Source of the DNA: Streptomyces griseofuscus
Lineage (GTDB): Bacteria; Actinomycetota; Actinomycetes; Streptomycetales; Streptomycetaceae
Reading direction: 5' to 3'
NCBI RefSeq assembly: GCF_014673495.1
Contig: NZ_CP051006.1
Location: 5,580,001-5,644,000, forward strand
Length of the DNA stretch: 64,000 nt
Shown piece by piece: positions 33,499-43,489 of this stretch. Each line of letters begins with the position of its first letter. Position 1 is the first letter of the stretch. The translations under genes and the position numbers were made by a program. Below the pieces are notes generated by a model. The model was not told the DNA's origin and did not search any database. It saw only the letters and a list, made by a program, of their open reading frames with translations.

Positions 33499-36075
33499 GT
33501 GCCTGGCACAAACCTGACTCGCGAAGAGGCGCGGCAGCGGGCTGAGCTGCTCAACGTTGACTCGTACGAGATCGATCTCGACCTCTCCGGCGCGCAGGAG
33601 GGCGGTACCTACAGGTCCGTGACCACGGTGCGCTTCGACGTCGCCCGCAACGGGGCGGAGTCCTTCATCGACCTGGTGGCCCCGGCCGTCCACGAGGTCG
33701 TGCTCAACGGCGACCGGCTGGAGCCGGCCGAGGTGTTCGCGGACTCGCGGATCACGCTGCCGGGTCTGCTGGAGGGCCGCAACGTCCTGCGGGTCGTGGC
33801 CGACTGCGCGTACACCAACACCGGTGAGGGCCTGCACCGGTTCGTCGACCCGGTCGACGAGCAGGCCTATCTGTACACCCAGTTCGAGGTCCCGGACGCG
33901 CGCCGCGTCTTCGCCTCCTTCGAGCAGCCGGACCTGAAGGCCACCTTCCAGTTCACCGTGAAGGCCCCCGAGGGCTGGACCGTGGTGTCCAACTCGCCGA
34001 CGCCCGAGCCGCGGGACAACGTCTGGACGTTCGCGCCGACGCCCCGCATCTCGTCGTACATCACCGCGCTGATCGTCGGCCCGTACCACTCGGTGCACAG
34101 CGTCTACGAGAAGGACGGCCAGAGCGTGCCGCTCGGCATCTACTGCCGGCCCTCGCTCGCCGAGTTCCTCGACTCGGACGCGATCTTCGAGGTCACCCGG
34201 CAGGGCTTCGACTGGTTCCAGGAGAAGTTCGACTGCGCGTACCCCTTCGAGAAGTACGACCAGCTGTTCGTGCCCGAGTTCAACGCGGGCGCCATGGAGA
34301 ACGCGGGCGCGGTCACCATCCGCGACCAGTACGTCTTCCGGTCCAAGGTGACCGACGCGGCGTACGAGCTGCGCGCGGAGACGCTGCTGCACGAGCTGGC
34401 CCACATGTGGTTCGGCGACCTGGTCACCATGGAGTGGTGGAACGACCTGTGGCTGAACGAGTCGTTCGCCACCTACACCTCCATCGCCTGCCAGGCCGCC
34501 GCCCCCGGCTCGCGCTGGCCGCACTCGTGGACCACGTTCGCCAACTCCATGAAGACCTGGGCGTACCGGCAGGACCAGCTGCCCTCCACGCACCCGATCA
34601 TGGCGGACATCCGCGACCTGGACGACGTCCTCGTCAACTTCGACGGCATCACCTACGCCAAGGGCGCCTCCGTCCTCAAGCAGCTGGTGGCGTACGTCGG
34701 CGAGGACGAGTTCTTCAAGGGCGTGCAGGCGTACTTCAAGCGGCACGCGTTCGGCAACACCCGCCTGTCCGACCTGCTGGGCGCCCTGGAGGAGACCTCC
34801 GGACGCGACCTGAAGACCTGGTCGAAGAAGTGGCTGGAGACCGCCGGGATCAACGTCCTGCGGCCCGAGGTCGAAACGGACGCCGAGGGGGTCATCACCT
34901 CCTTCGCCGTGCGCCAGGAGGCCCCCGCGCTGCCCGCCGGCGCCCAGGGCGAGCCGACCCTGCGCCCGCACCGCATCGCGATCGGCCTGTACGACCTCGA
35001 CGCGGCCGGCAAGCTGGTGCGCACCGAGCGGATCGAGCTGGACGTCGACGGTGAGCTGACCGCCGTACCGCAGCTGACCGGCAAGGCGCGCCCGGCCGTG
35101 ATCCTGCTCAACGACGACGACCTGTCGTACGCCAAGGTCCGCCTGGACGAGCGGTCCCTCGCGTTCGTCACCGAGCACCTCGGCGACTTCGAGGCGTCCC
35201 TGCCGCGCGCCCTGTGCTGGGCCTCCGCGTGGGACATGACGCGGGACGCCGAGCTGGCCACCCGCGACTACCTTTCGCTGGTGCTGTCCGGCATCGGCAA
35301 GGAGTCCGACATCGGCGTCGTGCAGTCGCTGCACCGCCAGGTGAAGCTGGCCGTCGACCTGTACGCCGACCCGGCCGCCCGTGAGGCCCTGCTCACCCGC
35401 TGGACCGACGCCACGCTCGCGCACCTGCGCGGCGCCGAGGCGGGCAGCGACCACCAGCTGGCCTGGGCGCGGGCCTTCGCGGCGACCGCCCGCACCCCCG
35501 AGCAGCTGGACCTCCTGGAGGCCCTGCTGGACGGTTCCCAGACCATCGAGGGCCTGGCGGTGGACACCGAGCTGCGCTGGGCGTTCGTGGAGCGCCTCGC
35601 GGCCGTCGGCCGGTACGACGAGGCGGAGATCGCCGGCGAGTACGAGCGGGACAAGACCGCCGCCGGTGAGCGGCATGCGGCCACCGCCCGTGCGGCGCGG
35701 CCGACCGAGGAGGCGAAGGCGGAGGCCTGGTCCTCGGTGGTCGACTCCGACAAGCTGCCCAACGCGGTGCAGGAGGCCGTGATCGGCGGCTTCGTGCAGA
35801 CGGACCAGCGCGAGCTGCTGGCGCCGTACGCCGAGCGGTACTTCGAGATCGTCAAGGACGCCTGGGACTCGCGTTCGCACGAGATCGCCCAGCAGATCGC
35901 CGTCGGCCTCTACCCGTCGCTCCAGATCTCCGGCGAGATCCTGGACCGCACGGACGCCTGGCTGGCCTCGGCCGAGCCCGGCGCGGCCCTGCGCCGTCTG
36001 GTCTCCGAGTCCCGCGCGGGCATCGAGCGCGCGCTGAAGGCCCAGGCCGCGGACGGCGCCGCCAGTAGCAGGTAG
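33499..36075 (+). CDS. pepN: Aminopeptidase N (M1 zinc metallopeptidase)
   Basis: 858 residues, cytoplasmic. The exopeptidase motif GAMEN (FNAGAMENAG) and the zinc site HELAH at 298-302 with Glu321 (LNESFA) are intact. The C-terminal half is the helical ERAP1-like domain typical of actinobacterial PepN. It removes N-terminal amino acids from peptides during turnover. GTG 33499 has GAGGAG upstream. It ends at a strong bidirectional terminator shared with asd. A second complete paralogue is encoded 15 kb away on the other strand. Confidence 0.96.
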   Translation: MPGTNLTREEARQRAELLNVDSYEIDLDLSGAQEGGTYRSVTTVRFDVARNGAESFIDLVAPAVHEVVLNGDRLEPAEVFADSRITLPGLLEGRNVLRVVADCAYTNTGEGLHRFVDPVDEQAYLYTQFEVPDARRVFASFEQPDLKATFQFTVKAPEGWTVVSNSPTPEPRDNVWTFAPTPRISSYITALIVGPYHSVHSVYEKDGQSVPLGIYCRPSLAEFLDSDAIFEVTRQGFDWFQEKFDCAYPFEKYDQLFVPEFNAGAMENAGAVTIRDQYVFRSKVTDAAYELRAETLLHELAHMWFGDLVTMEWWNDLWLNESFATYTSIACQAAAPGSRWPHSWTTFANSMKTWAYRQDQLPSTHPIMADIRDLDDVLVNFDGITYAKGASVLKQLVAYVGEDEFFKGVQAYFKRHAFGNTRLSDLLGALEETSGRDLKTWSKKWLETAGINVLRPEVETDAEGVITSFAVRQEAPALPAGAQGEPTLRPHRIAIGLYDLDAAGKLVRTERIELDVDGELTAVPQLTGKARPAVILLNDDDLSYAKVRLDERSLAFVTEHLGDFEASLPRALCWASAWDMTRDAELATRDYLSLVLSGIGKESDIGVVQSLHRQVKLAVDLYADPAAREALLTRWTDATLAHLRGAEAGSDHQLAWARAFAATARTPEQLDLLEALLDGSQTIEGLAVDTELRWAFVERLAAVGRYDEAEIAGEYERDKTAAGERHAATARAARPTEEAKAEAWSSVVDSDKLPNAVQEAVIGGFVQTDQRELLAPYAERYFEIVKDAWDSRSHEIAQQIAVGLYPSLQISGEILDRTDAWLASAEPGAALRRLVSESRAGIERALKAQAADGAASSR

Positions 36076-36088
36076 TACGGAACAAAGG

Positions 36089-36121
36089 AAGGGGCGCCCG
36101 GCGACTCGCCGGGCGCCCCTT
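36089..36121. terminator. Bidirectional terminator between pepN and asd
   Basis: A 15-bp perfect stem (36089-36103 with 36107-36121; core GGGGCGCCCGGCG) around a three-base loop, lying between the convergent stop codons, ending in a short T or A run on either strand. The strongest terminator type seen in the window. Confidence 0.9.
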
Positions 36122-36135
36122 GCGCGCGTCGGGGG

Positions 36136-38003
<1,868 letters not shown>

Positions 38004-38004
38004 C

Positions 38005-38898
38005 ATGAGCACCGGGGACGAGCGGTACGACGGCGGCGGCGACGGTCTGGACGCGCTGATGGCCGCGATCACCGGGGAGCCGCTGCCGGAGGAGGCCCGC
38101 CGGGACCCGGCGTTCCTGGCGGAGCACCGGGCGGCCCAGGCGGACCTCGCGGCGCTGCGGGCCGGGCTGGAGCGGCTGGCGACGGCACTGGACCCCCCTC
38201 CGGCGCCTCGGTGCTCCGAAGGGGCGCGGGGAACTGCGCGCCCGGCCACGGACGGCCCGCACCCGTCTACGATCCACGCCCCGCAGGCGATGAGGCGCGG
38301 CGGCGGGGGCGACTCACCTTCGGCTCCCGCACGTCCCGTGCCCACCGGAAAACCCCTGCCCACCGCACATCCCGTACGCCCCGCGCATCCCGCCCGGCCC
38401 GCACCTCCGGCCGGCCGGGATCGCCGTGCCCGCCGCCCCCTCCGTATCGCCCTCGGCTCTCTCGGGGTCGCCGCCGCCCTCTCCCTGGTCGCCGGGATCG
38501 GCTGGCTCGGTGCCCACCCGGGCGGCGGCGTCTCGGCGGACGGGGCCGGCCAAGGGGGCAAGGCGGCGCGGCCCGGCGAGAAGGCAGGGGGACAGGACGG
38601 ACGGGGGCCGGGCTGTGCGGTGACGGTCGTGGAAGGGACGGTGACCGAGGTCGAGCCCCAGGGGACCGGCCACAGGGTCACCGTGGCCGTCGTACGGTCG
38701 TACGAACCCGCACGGGGTCCTGCCGGGGTCGGCTTCCTGCTCGGCGGGGACGCGCGCCCGGCGCCGCACCAAGGTCAGCATGTGCTCGTCGAGATCGGGC
38801 ACGGGGGCCGGGAGGCGAGCCGGTGGACCGTCGGGGACGCCGCGGTGGCCGCCGAGCGCGCCCGGATCGAGGCGGCCTGCACGGATCCCGGCAGATGA
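38005..38898 (+). CDS. Putative membrane anti-sigma partner with external domain
   Basis: 297 residues. An N-terminal cytoplasmic helical part (about 1-62, DALMAAITGEPLPEEARRDPAFLAEHR) resembles small sigma-regulatory domains; then a proline-rich linker, one membrane helix at 146-170, and an external beta-rich domain of about 100 residues (CAVTVVEGTVTEVEPQGTG). No HxxxCxxC zinc motif, so it is not a ZAS-type anti-sigma factor. Its ATG begins one base after the sigma stop, favouring coupling. Residues about 66-95 are encoded by a dispersed repeat element. Confidence 0.7.
   Translation: MSTGDERYDGGGDGLDALMAAITGEPLPEEARRDPAFLAEHRAAQADLAALRAGLERLATALDPPPAPRCSEGARGTARPATDGPHPSTIHAPQAMRRGGGGDSPSAPARPVPTGKPLPTAHPVRPAHPARPAPPAGRDRRARRPLRIALGSLGVAAALSLVAGIGWLGAHPGGGVSADGAGQGGKAARPGEKAGGQDGRGPGCAVTVVEGTVTEVEPQGTGHRVTVAVVRSYEPARGPAGVGFLLGGDARPAPHQGQHVLVEIGHGGREASRWTVGDAAVAAERARIEAACTDPGR
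38200..38287. repeat. Streptomyces dispersed repeat inside a coding sequence
   Basis: The block containing GGTGCTCCGAAGGGGCGCGG, then GGAACTGCGCG and ending ACGCCCCGCAG is, from memory, a highly repeated Streptomyces element normally found between genes. Here it is read through in frame, adding about 30 residues between the N-terminal domain and the membrane helix of the anti-sigma-like protein. Only one copy is in this window, so repeat status rests on recall. Confidence 0.6.
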
Positions 38899-38901
38899 CG
38901 T

Positions 38902-38962
38902 GCCGGGGGCCGGGAAGCCTCTCGTACCCCGGTAGTTGAACGGAAGGCGACCGGCCCCCGGC
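38902..38962 (+). terminator. Structured terminator after the sigma operon
   Basis: GCCGGGGGCCGG (38902-38913) and CCGGCCCCCGGC (38951-38962) are a perfect 12-bp stem; inside it GCCT and AGGC can pair. It begins four bases after the stop. The rest of the 251-base gap to the next gene holds a smaller ATGGCC/GGCCAT stem near 38980-39000 and nothing else I can identify. Confidence 0.55.
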
Positions 38963-39149
38963 GAGGCGCGGACGAGTCCATGGCCGGGTCGGGGGCCATA
39001 GATCCACGTACGGTGATCGGCGTCCCGAGTTGCCGTGGCGTTCGCATGAATGCCATCCCCGTTGCCAAGGGTCCATAGCAAGCGGGGCGTTCGCGTCCGT
39101 GACGGCCCGCGGCCACTGCCGACGCGTTCGCACTCGGGGAGATCGCACC

Positions 39150-40901
39150 ATGTCGCGTCCACGCTCTGCCGCCACCTCCGTAGCGGGGGTCGACCGCCGT
39201 GCCGTCCTCACCGCCGTCGGAGCGGTCTCGCTCGCCGCGGGTGTCGGCTTCGCCCTGCGTCCCACCGACAGCGAGGCCGCCACCGCCGCCACCGGGCAGA
39301 CCCCGGTCGCCCAGTCCCGGCCGGCCGCCGCCGCACCGCTCGCCCCCTACCGCACCGGCACCACCCTCGCCACCGTCTCCACCCCGCACGGCTCCGGCTA
39401 CCGGCGGCTCGCCGACGGCCCCGGCTGGCAGCGGGTGGTACGCACCGAGCTGGCCAAGCCCAAGGTCGGCCGCGACAAGCGCCGCCGTGCCATCGCAGCG
39501 TTCGTGCAGTTCACCGATCTGCACCTGCAAGATGTGCAGCACCCGCTGCGCCTGGAGTATCTGCGCGCCGCCCACCAGGACGTCTGGCGGCCGCACGAGG
39601 CGCTCACCGTGCCCGGCGCCGTCTCGCTGGTGGAGCGGGTCAACGCGCTGCGCGGCGCCCCCGTCACCGGCGCCCCGCTCCAGTTCGTGATGACCACCGG
39701 CGACAACACCGACAACAACGCCCGCTCCGAACTGGAGTGGTTCATGAAGGTGATGAGCGGCGGCCGGATCACCCCCAACACCGGCGACCCGAGACACTAC
39801 GAGGGCGTGCAGAACAGCGGCCTCTCCCTGTACTGGCAGCCCGAGTCCACCGCCGGGGACAGCGACAAGGCACTCGGCTTCCCGCACCTGGACGGCTTCC
39901 TCGCCGCCGCGATCCGCGAGGTGCGCAGCCCCGGGCTCAACCTGCCCTGGTACTCAACCGTCGGCAACCACGACGCGCTCCCGCTCGGCATCTACGGCGC
40001 CCACGGCGACCCCTACCTCGCCGAGGCCGCGATCGCCGGCAAGAAGCTGTTCAGCGTCAGCGCCGCCGACGCCAAGAAGCTCCAGGACTCCATCTGGAGC
40101 GGCAAGGACCCCAAGGGCGCCGGCTACCGCGACTTCCTCAAGTCCCAGGCGGGCGGCATGCGTTCGGTCACAGCCGACGAGTCGCGCGCCCTGTACACCC
40201 CGGCCGAGTACCTCAAGGCCCATCTGGACCCCGCCTACCAGGGGCACGGCCCGGCGGGCCACGGCTACTCCTCGGCGAACCTCGACGCGGGCACCCAGTA
40301 CTACGCCTTCCGGATCGCCGAGGACGTCATCGGCATCAGCCTGGACACCACCGACGCGGGCGGCCACTACCAGGGGTCCGTCGGAAGCACCCAGCTGAAG
40401 TGGCTGGAGAAGACCTTGCAGGACAACAAGGGCTCCCACGCGGTCGTCTTCAGCCACCACACCAGCGACTCGATGACCAACCAGCGCCCCGACCCGGCCC
40501 GCCCCGGCGAGCTGCGGCACACCGGCGCCGAGGTGGTCAGCCTGCTGGCCCGGCACGCCAATGTGCTGGCCTGGGTCAACGGGCACAAGCACGAGAACGA
40601 GATCACCCCGCACCGCAACAGCGCGGGCGGCTCCTTCTGGGAGATCTCCACCGCCTCCCACATCGACCACCCGCACCTGGCCCGCATCATCGAGCTGGTC
40701 GACAACAAGGACGGCACGATCTCCCTGTTCACCACCCTGATCGAGTCCGCCGCCCCGGCCCGCACCGACTTCACCGACTTCTCCCAGACCGGACTGGCCT
40801 CCCTCTACCGGGAGTTGGCCTTCAACGCCCCCGGCGCGAAGACCAACCTGGCGGGCAACTCGGTCGACCGCAACGCCGAACTGGTCCTCAAGAAGGGCTG
40901 A
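39150..40901 (+). CDS. Tat-exported metallophosphoesterase (TIGR03767 type)
   Basis: 583 residues. The N-terminus VDRRAVLTAVGAVSLAAGVGF is a twin-arginine signal (Arg16-Arg17), so the enzyme folds before export. The calcineurin-like phosphoesterase motifs are complete: FTDLHLQD, TTGDNTDN, VGNHDAL, FSHHTSD and VNGHKHEN, which bind two metals. The family is annotated as actinobacterial secreted metallophosphoesterase; substrate may be a phosphate ester or diester in the medium. ATG 39150 has GGGGAGATC upstream. I see no Pho box in front of it. Confidence 0.88.
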   Translation: MSRPRSAATSVAGVDRRAVLTAVGAVSLAAGVGFALRPTDSEAATAATGQTPVAQSRPAAAAPLAPYRTGTTLATVSTPHGSGYRRLADGPGWQRVVRTELAKPKVGRDKRRRAIAAFVQFTDLHLQDVQHPLRLEYLRAAHQDVWRPHEALTVPGAVSLVERVNALRGAPVTGAPLQFVMTTGDNTDNNARSELEWFMKVMSGGRITPNTGDPRHYEGVQNSGLSLYWQPESTAGDSDKALGFPHLDGFLAAAIREVRSPGLNLPWYSTVGNHDALPLGIYGAHGDPYLAEAAIAGKKLFSVSAADAKKLQDSIWSGKDPKGAGYRDFLKSQAGGMRSVTADESRALYTPAEYLKAHLDPAYQGHGPAGHGYSSANLDAGTQYYAFRIAEDVIGISLDTTDAGGHYQGSVGSTQLKWLEKTLQDNKGSHAVVFSHHTSDSMTNQRPDPARPGELRHTGAEVVSLLARHANVLAWVNGHKHENEITPHRNSAGGSFWEISTASHIDHPHLARIIELVDNKDGTISLFTTLIESAAPARTDFTDFSQTGLASLYRELAFNAPGAKTNLAGNSVDRNAELVLKKG

Positions 40902-40940
40902 CGCACGCGCCGGGCCGGCACGGGACGGGCCGAACAGGTA

Positions 40941-40976
40941 TCTTCCCCCGACCGCATACCACCGGCTGGGGGAAGA
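40941..40976 (+). promoter_or_regulatory. Hairpin that sequesters the ribosome binding site
   Basis: TCTTCCCCC (40941-40949) is perfectly complementary to GGGGGAAGA (40968-40976), with an 18-base loop. The right arm is the Shine-Dalgarno sequence of the following gene and ends one base before its ATG, so folding should block initiation. Confidence 0.65.
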
Positions 40977-40977
40977 C

Positions 40978-42141
40978 ATGCGCGTCCGCACCGCCCTGGC
41001 GAGCACCACCGCCCTGCTCCTGACGACCGCCCTCGCGACGGCCTTCACGCCCCCGACGGCCCCCGCCCCCGCCCACACCGCGACCGTACGGGCCCTCGAA
41101 GCGGCGGTGCGCTCGGGCGTCCCCGGTGCGGCCGTCACCGTCCGCGACACCCACGGCACCTGGTCCGCCACCGCCGGGACCGGCGACCTGCGCACCGGCA
41201 AGTCCCGTTCCCCCGACGACCGTTACCGCATCGGCAGTCTGACCAAGACCTTCGTCGCCACCGTCCTGCTCCAGCTGGAGGCGGAGGGCAGGCTGTCCCT
41301 GGACGACACCGTGGACGAGTGGCTGCCGGGCCTGGTCGAGGGCCACGGGAACGACGGGCGCCGGATCACCCTGCGCCAACTCCTCCGCCACACCAGCGGA
41401 ATACCCGACTACACCGCCGACCCGGACTTCCGCGCCCGGTACCTCACCGAGGACGGCTTCCGGCAGCACCGCCACGACACGCTCGCCCCGCGCCAGTTGG
41501 TGGCCATCGCCCTGCGCCACGCGCCCGACTTCGCGCCGGGCACCTCCTGGCGCTACTCCAACACCAACTACGTGATCGCCGGGATGGTCATCGAGAAGGC
41601 GACCGGACGGTCGTACGCCACCGAGATCACCCGGCGTCTCATCGAACCGCTGCGGCTGACGGCGACGTCCGTGCCCGTCGGAAAGACCGAGGTGCCCCGG
41701 CCCAGCAGCCGGGCCTACTCGACGTTCGACGGCTCGGCGGGGGAGCCGTACGACGTCACCGACCTCGATCCCTCCCTCGCCGCCGCCTCCGGCGCGATGA
41801 TCTCCGACTCGGCCGACCTGGACCGCTTCTACGCCGCCCTGCTCGGCGGGCGGCTGCTTCCCGCGCGCCAGTCGAGGGAGCTGCGGACCACCGTGGCGAT
41901 CGCCAAGGCCCCGGACGTCCGCTACGGCCTCGGGCTGATGGACCGGCGGCTGTCCTGCGGTGTCCATGTCTGGACCCACACCGGCGACATCCTGGGCTCC
42001 ACCTCGGTCGCCGCCACGACGCCCGACGGCCGGCACACGCTCGCCCTGAACTTCGACGGGGACTGGGCGGGGGACACCACCGCGGTGCTGGACGCCGAGT
42101 ACTGCGGCGCCGCGGACCGATCCGCGCGGCGCAGCAACTGA
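40978..42141 (+). CDS. Secreted serine hydrolase, beta-lactamase/DD-peptidase (class C) fold
   Basis: 387 residues with a Sec signal peptide of about 30 residues (TALLLTTALATAFTPP). Active-site motifs are Ser87-Leu-Thr-Lys90 (SxxK), Tyr193-Ser-Asn195 (YxN) and His334-Thr-Gly336 in the KTG position, as in D-alanyl-D-alanine carboxypeptidases and esterases of the class C group. It most likely works on D-amino peptides of the wall or on esters outside the cell; resistance to beta-lactams is not implied. Translation may be controlled by the upstream hairpin. Confidence 0.88.
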   Translation: MRVRTALASTTALLLTTALATAFTPPTAPAPAHTATVRALEAAVRSGVPGAAVTVRDTHGTWSATAGTGDLRTGKSRSPDDRYRIGSLTKTFVATVLLQLEAEGRLSLDDTVDEWLPGLVEGHGNDGRRITLRQLLRHTSGIPDYTADPDFRARYLTEDGFRQHRHDTLAPRQLVAIALRHAPDFAPGTSWRYSNTNYVIAGMVIEKATGRSYATEITRRLIEPLRLTATSVPVGKTEVPRPSSRAYSTFDGSAGEPYDVTDLDPSLAAASGAMISDSADLDRFYAALLGGRLLPARQSRELRTTVAIAKAPDVRYGLGLMDRRLSCGVHVWTHTGDILGSTSVAATTPDGRHTLALNFDGDWAGDTTAVLDAEYCGAADRSARRSN

Positions 42142-42172
42142 CGTGCGCGTAGGCCTAGTTACGGCCCTGTGA

Positions 42173-42619
42173 CTACGCCCCCTCCGGCCCCTGCGCCCAC
42201 TCCGCCTGCGCGCCGTAGGCATGCTGGTCGCCCTGCTGCACGGCGAACACGGTCCCGGAGCCGTGCGCCGTGTTCGTCTGCCGCAGCACCCGCCCCCGGG
42301 CCCCGCCCCCGGGCGCGTCCTCGACGGCCGCGGCGAGCCGTTCCAGCGCGGCACGGACGGCCGGGTCGCGCCGGAGCAGCGCGGTCAGCTCCAGGGTCCA
42401 GTAGGAGAAGAGCGCCCGCCGGGCCGCGTCGGGGTCCGGGGCCTGCCGGACGAGCGTCGCGTTGCCGTCGAGCTGGCTCTCCAGGGCGGCCCTTCGGCGG
42501 CGGTCCGGGCGGAAGAGGGCGACGACGGCGCCGCGGGTCTCCTGCCACAGGTCGGTGGCCATCGCGGTGACCACGGCGGCGGCCCCGGCCTCGGCGAGCA
42601 CGGTCAGTTCGTCGTTCAT
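42173..42619 (-). CDS. Small helical protein with C-terminal Gly/Val/His motif
   Basis: 148 residues. Residues 1-100 are mainly helical (AEAGAAAVVTAMATDLWQETR, RRRRAALESQL, LTALLRRDP), a type seen at the start of many Streptomyces hypothetical proteins. Residues 116-133, NTAHGSGTVFAVQQGDQH, align without gaps to the tails of the cyclase-like neighbour and of the 73-residue protein at 46880. It begins ten bases after the cyclase-like gene and starts with the same MNDEL, so both are one transcription unit. No enzyme motif. Possibly an adaptor of the island. Confidence 0.7.
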   Translation of the reverse strand: MNDELTVLAEAGAAAVVTAMATDLWQETRGAVVALFRPDRRRRAALESQLDGNATLVRQAPDPDAARRALFSYWTLELTALLRRDPAVRAALERLAAAVEDAPGGGARGRVLRQTNTAHGSGTVFAVQQGDQHAYGAQAEWAQGPEGA

Positions 42620-42629
42620 ACGGCCTTCC

Positions 42630-43385
42630 TCAGTGCTTTCTCTCGATCCGGATGTGCTGGGTGCCGTGCTGGGTGGCGTAGACGACGCCGTGACCGGAGG
42701 CCTTGTTGACCATCTTCGAACCGGCCGTCTTCGAACCGGCCGTCTCCGAACCGGCGGGCTCCTCCTGGGCGTCGGCCGGTTCGGGCGCGGCCTCCGCCGG
42801 CGGCTGCCGGCCCGGCAACTGGAGCCAGGCGTCGGCCGTGTGCTCCTTCACCGTGAAGCCGACCTTGCGGAAGTCCTCGGGGAACAGGCCGAGATGACCG
42901 TGCCGTACCGTCTCGTCGTAGAAGTGCCCGGACAGCAGCAGCGACGCGGGCACCGTCTTTGGCGCCCCGGCCAGCGCGGCCCGTGCGGGCGGCGCGTCGA
43001 GCAGCCTGGCCAGGACCTCCAGCGGACTCCCGGCGACCGTCCCGTCCGGGGAGACATGGACATCGCCCGCGTGCAGCGCGATCCGCACCCGGATCCGGGT
43101 CAGCGGCCCGGCCCCCCGGTTGTACGTGCGCAGCCGCAGGGCGAGTTCGGGCACCAGCGGATGGACGAGCGCCGCCTTGCGGGTGCCCGCCGGTGCCGTC
43201 ACCCGCAGCCCGTCGCCCAGATCGTGGCGCAGACACGCGGACCAGTCGACACCGCTCGCCTCGAACGCCTCCTTGAGCATCTCCGTGAGCCGCGCCCGGA
43301 TCTCCAGGAGCGCCCGGTCCCCGCGCCCGGCGGACCGCTCGATGTCCACGGCCAGCACGGCCCGGTACTCCAACTCGTCGTTCAT
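42630..43385 (-). CDS. Class III nucleotidyl cyclase-like protein with C-terminal motif
   Basis: 251 residues. The domain at 7-135 looks like a class III cyclase: first metal Asp14 (AVDIERS), HDLGDGL with Asp58, RVRIALHAGDV and GSPLEVLARLLD. The asparagine of the canonical NxxxR pair is replaced by Glu123 while Arg127 remains, so catalysis is possible but not assured. After a Pro/Glu-rich linker with a TAGSK repeat comes NKASGHGVVYATQHGTQH at 227-244, the motif shared with two neighbours. It is divergent from a Crp-family gene 104 bases away. No membrane segment. Confidence 0.7.
   Translation of the reverse strand: MNDELEYRAVLAVDIERSAGRGDRALLEIRARLTEMLKEAFEASGVDWSACLRHDLGDGLRVTAPAGTRKAALVHPLVPELALRLRTYNRGAGPLTRIRVRIALHAGDVHVSPDGTVAGSPLEVLARLLDAPPARAALAGAPKTVPASLLLSGHFYDETVRHGHLGLFPEDFRKVGFTVKEHTADAWLQLPGRQPPAEAAPEPADAQEEPAGSETAGSKTAGSKMVNKASGHGVVYATQHGTQHIRIERKH
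42714..42758. repeat. 15-bp tandem repeat in the cyclase-like gene
   Basis: Two exact copies of CTTCGAACCGGCCGT and a third with three changes follow each other, encoding ETAGS, KTAGS on the minus strand just before the C-terminal motif. Confidence 0.85.
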
Positions 43386-43477
43386 GGCACCCGCTTCGGC
43401 TCGGCGGCGGAGGTGACGTACTCCAGTCTTCCCGCGCCGGTGTGCGCACAACTCGTAGGAATACGGGGTTGGGCGGG

Positions 43478-43483
43478 GATACT
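43478..43483 (+). promoter_or_regulatory. -10 box of a probable leaderless promoter
   Basis: GATACT ends six bases before the ATG of the Crp-family gene; the gap GGGGCC is too close to act as ribosome binding site. Confidence 0.45.
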
Positions 43484-43489
43484 GGGGCC

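Noticed and set aside
32899-35880. Nearly 1000-codon minus-strand frame opposite pepN
   Set aside because: Antisense shadow; pepN on the plus strand has complete catalytic motifs and a ribosome binding site.
38899-39149. tRNA-like folding around GGTAGTTGAACGGAAGGC
   Set aside because: No T-arm GTTCRANNC, no acceptor pairing at the right distance; explained better by the terminator-like stem.
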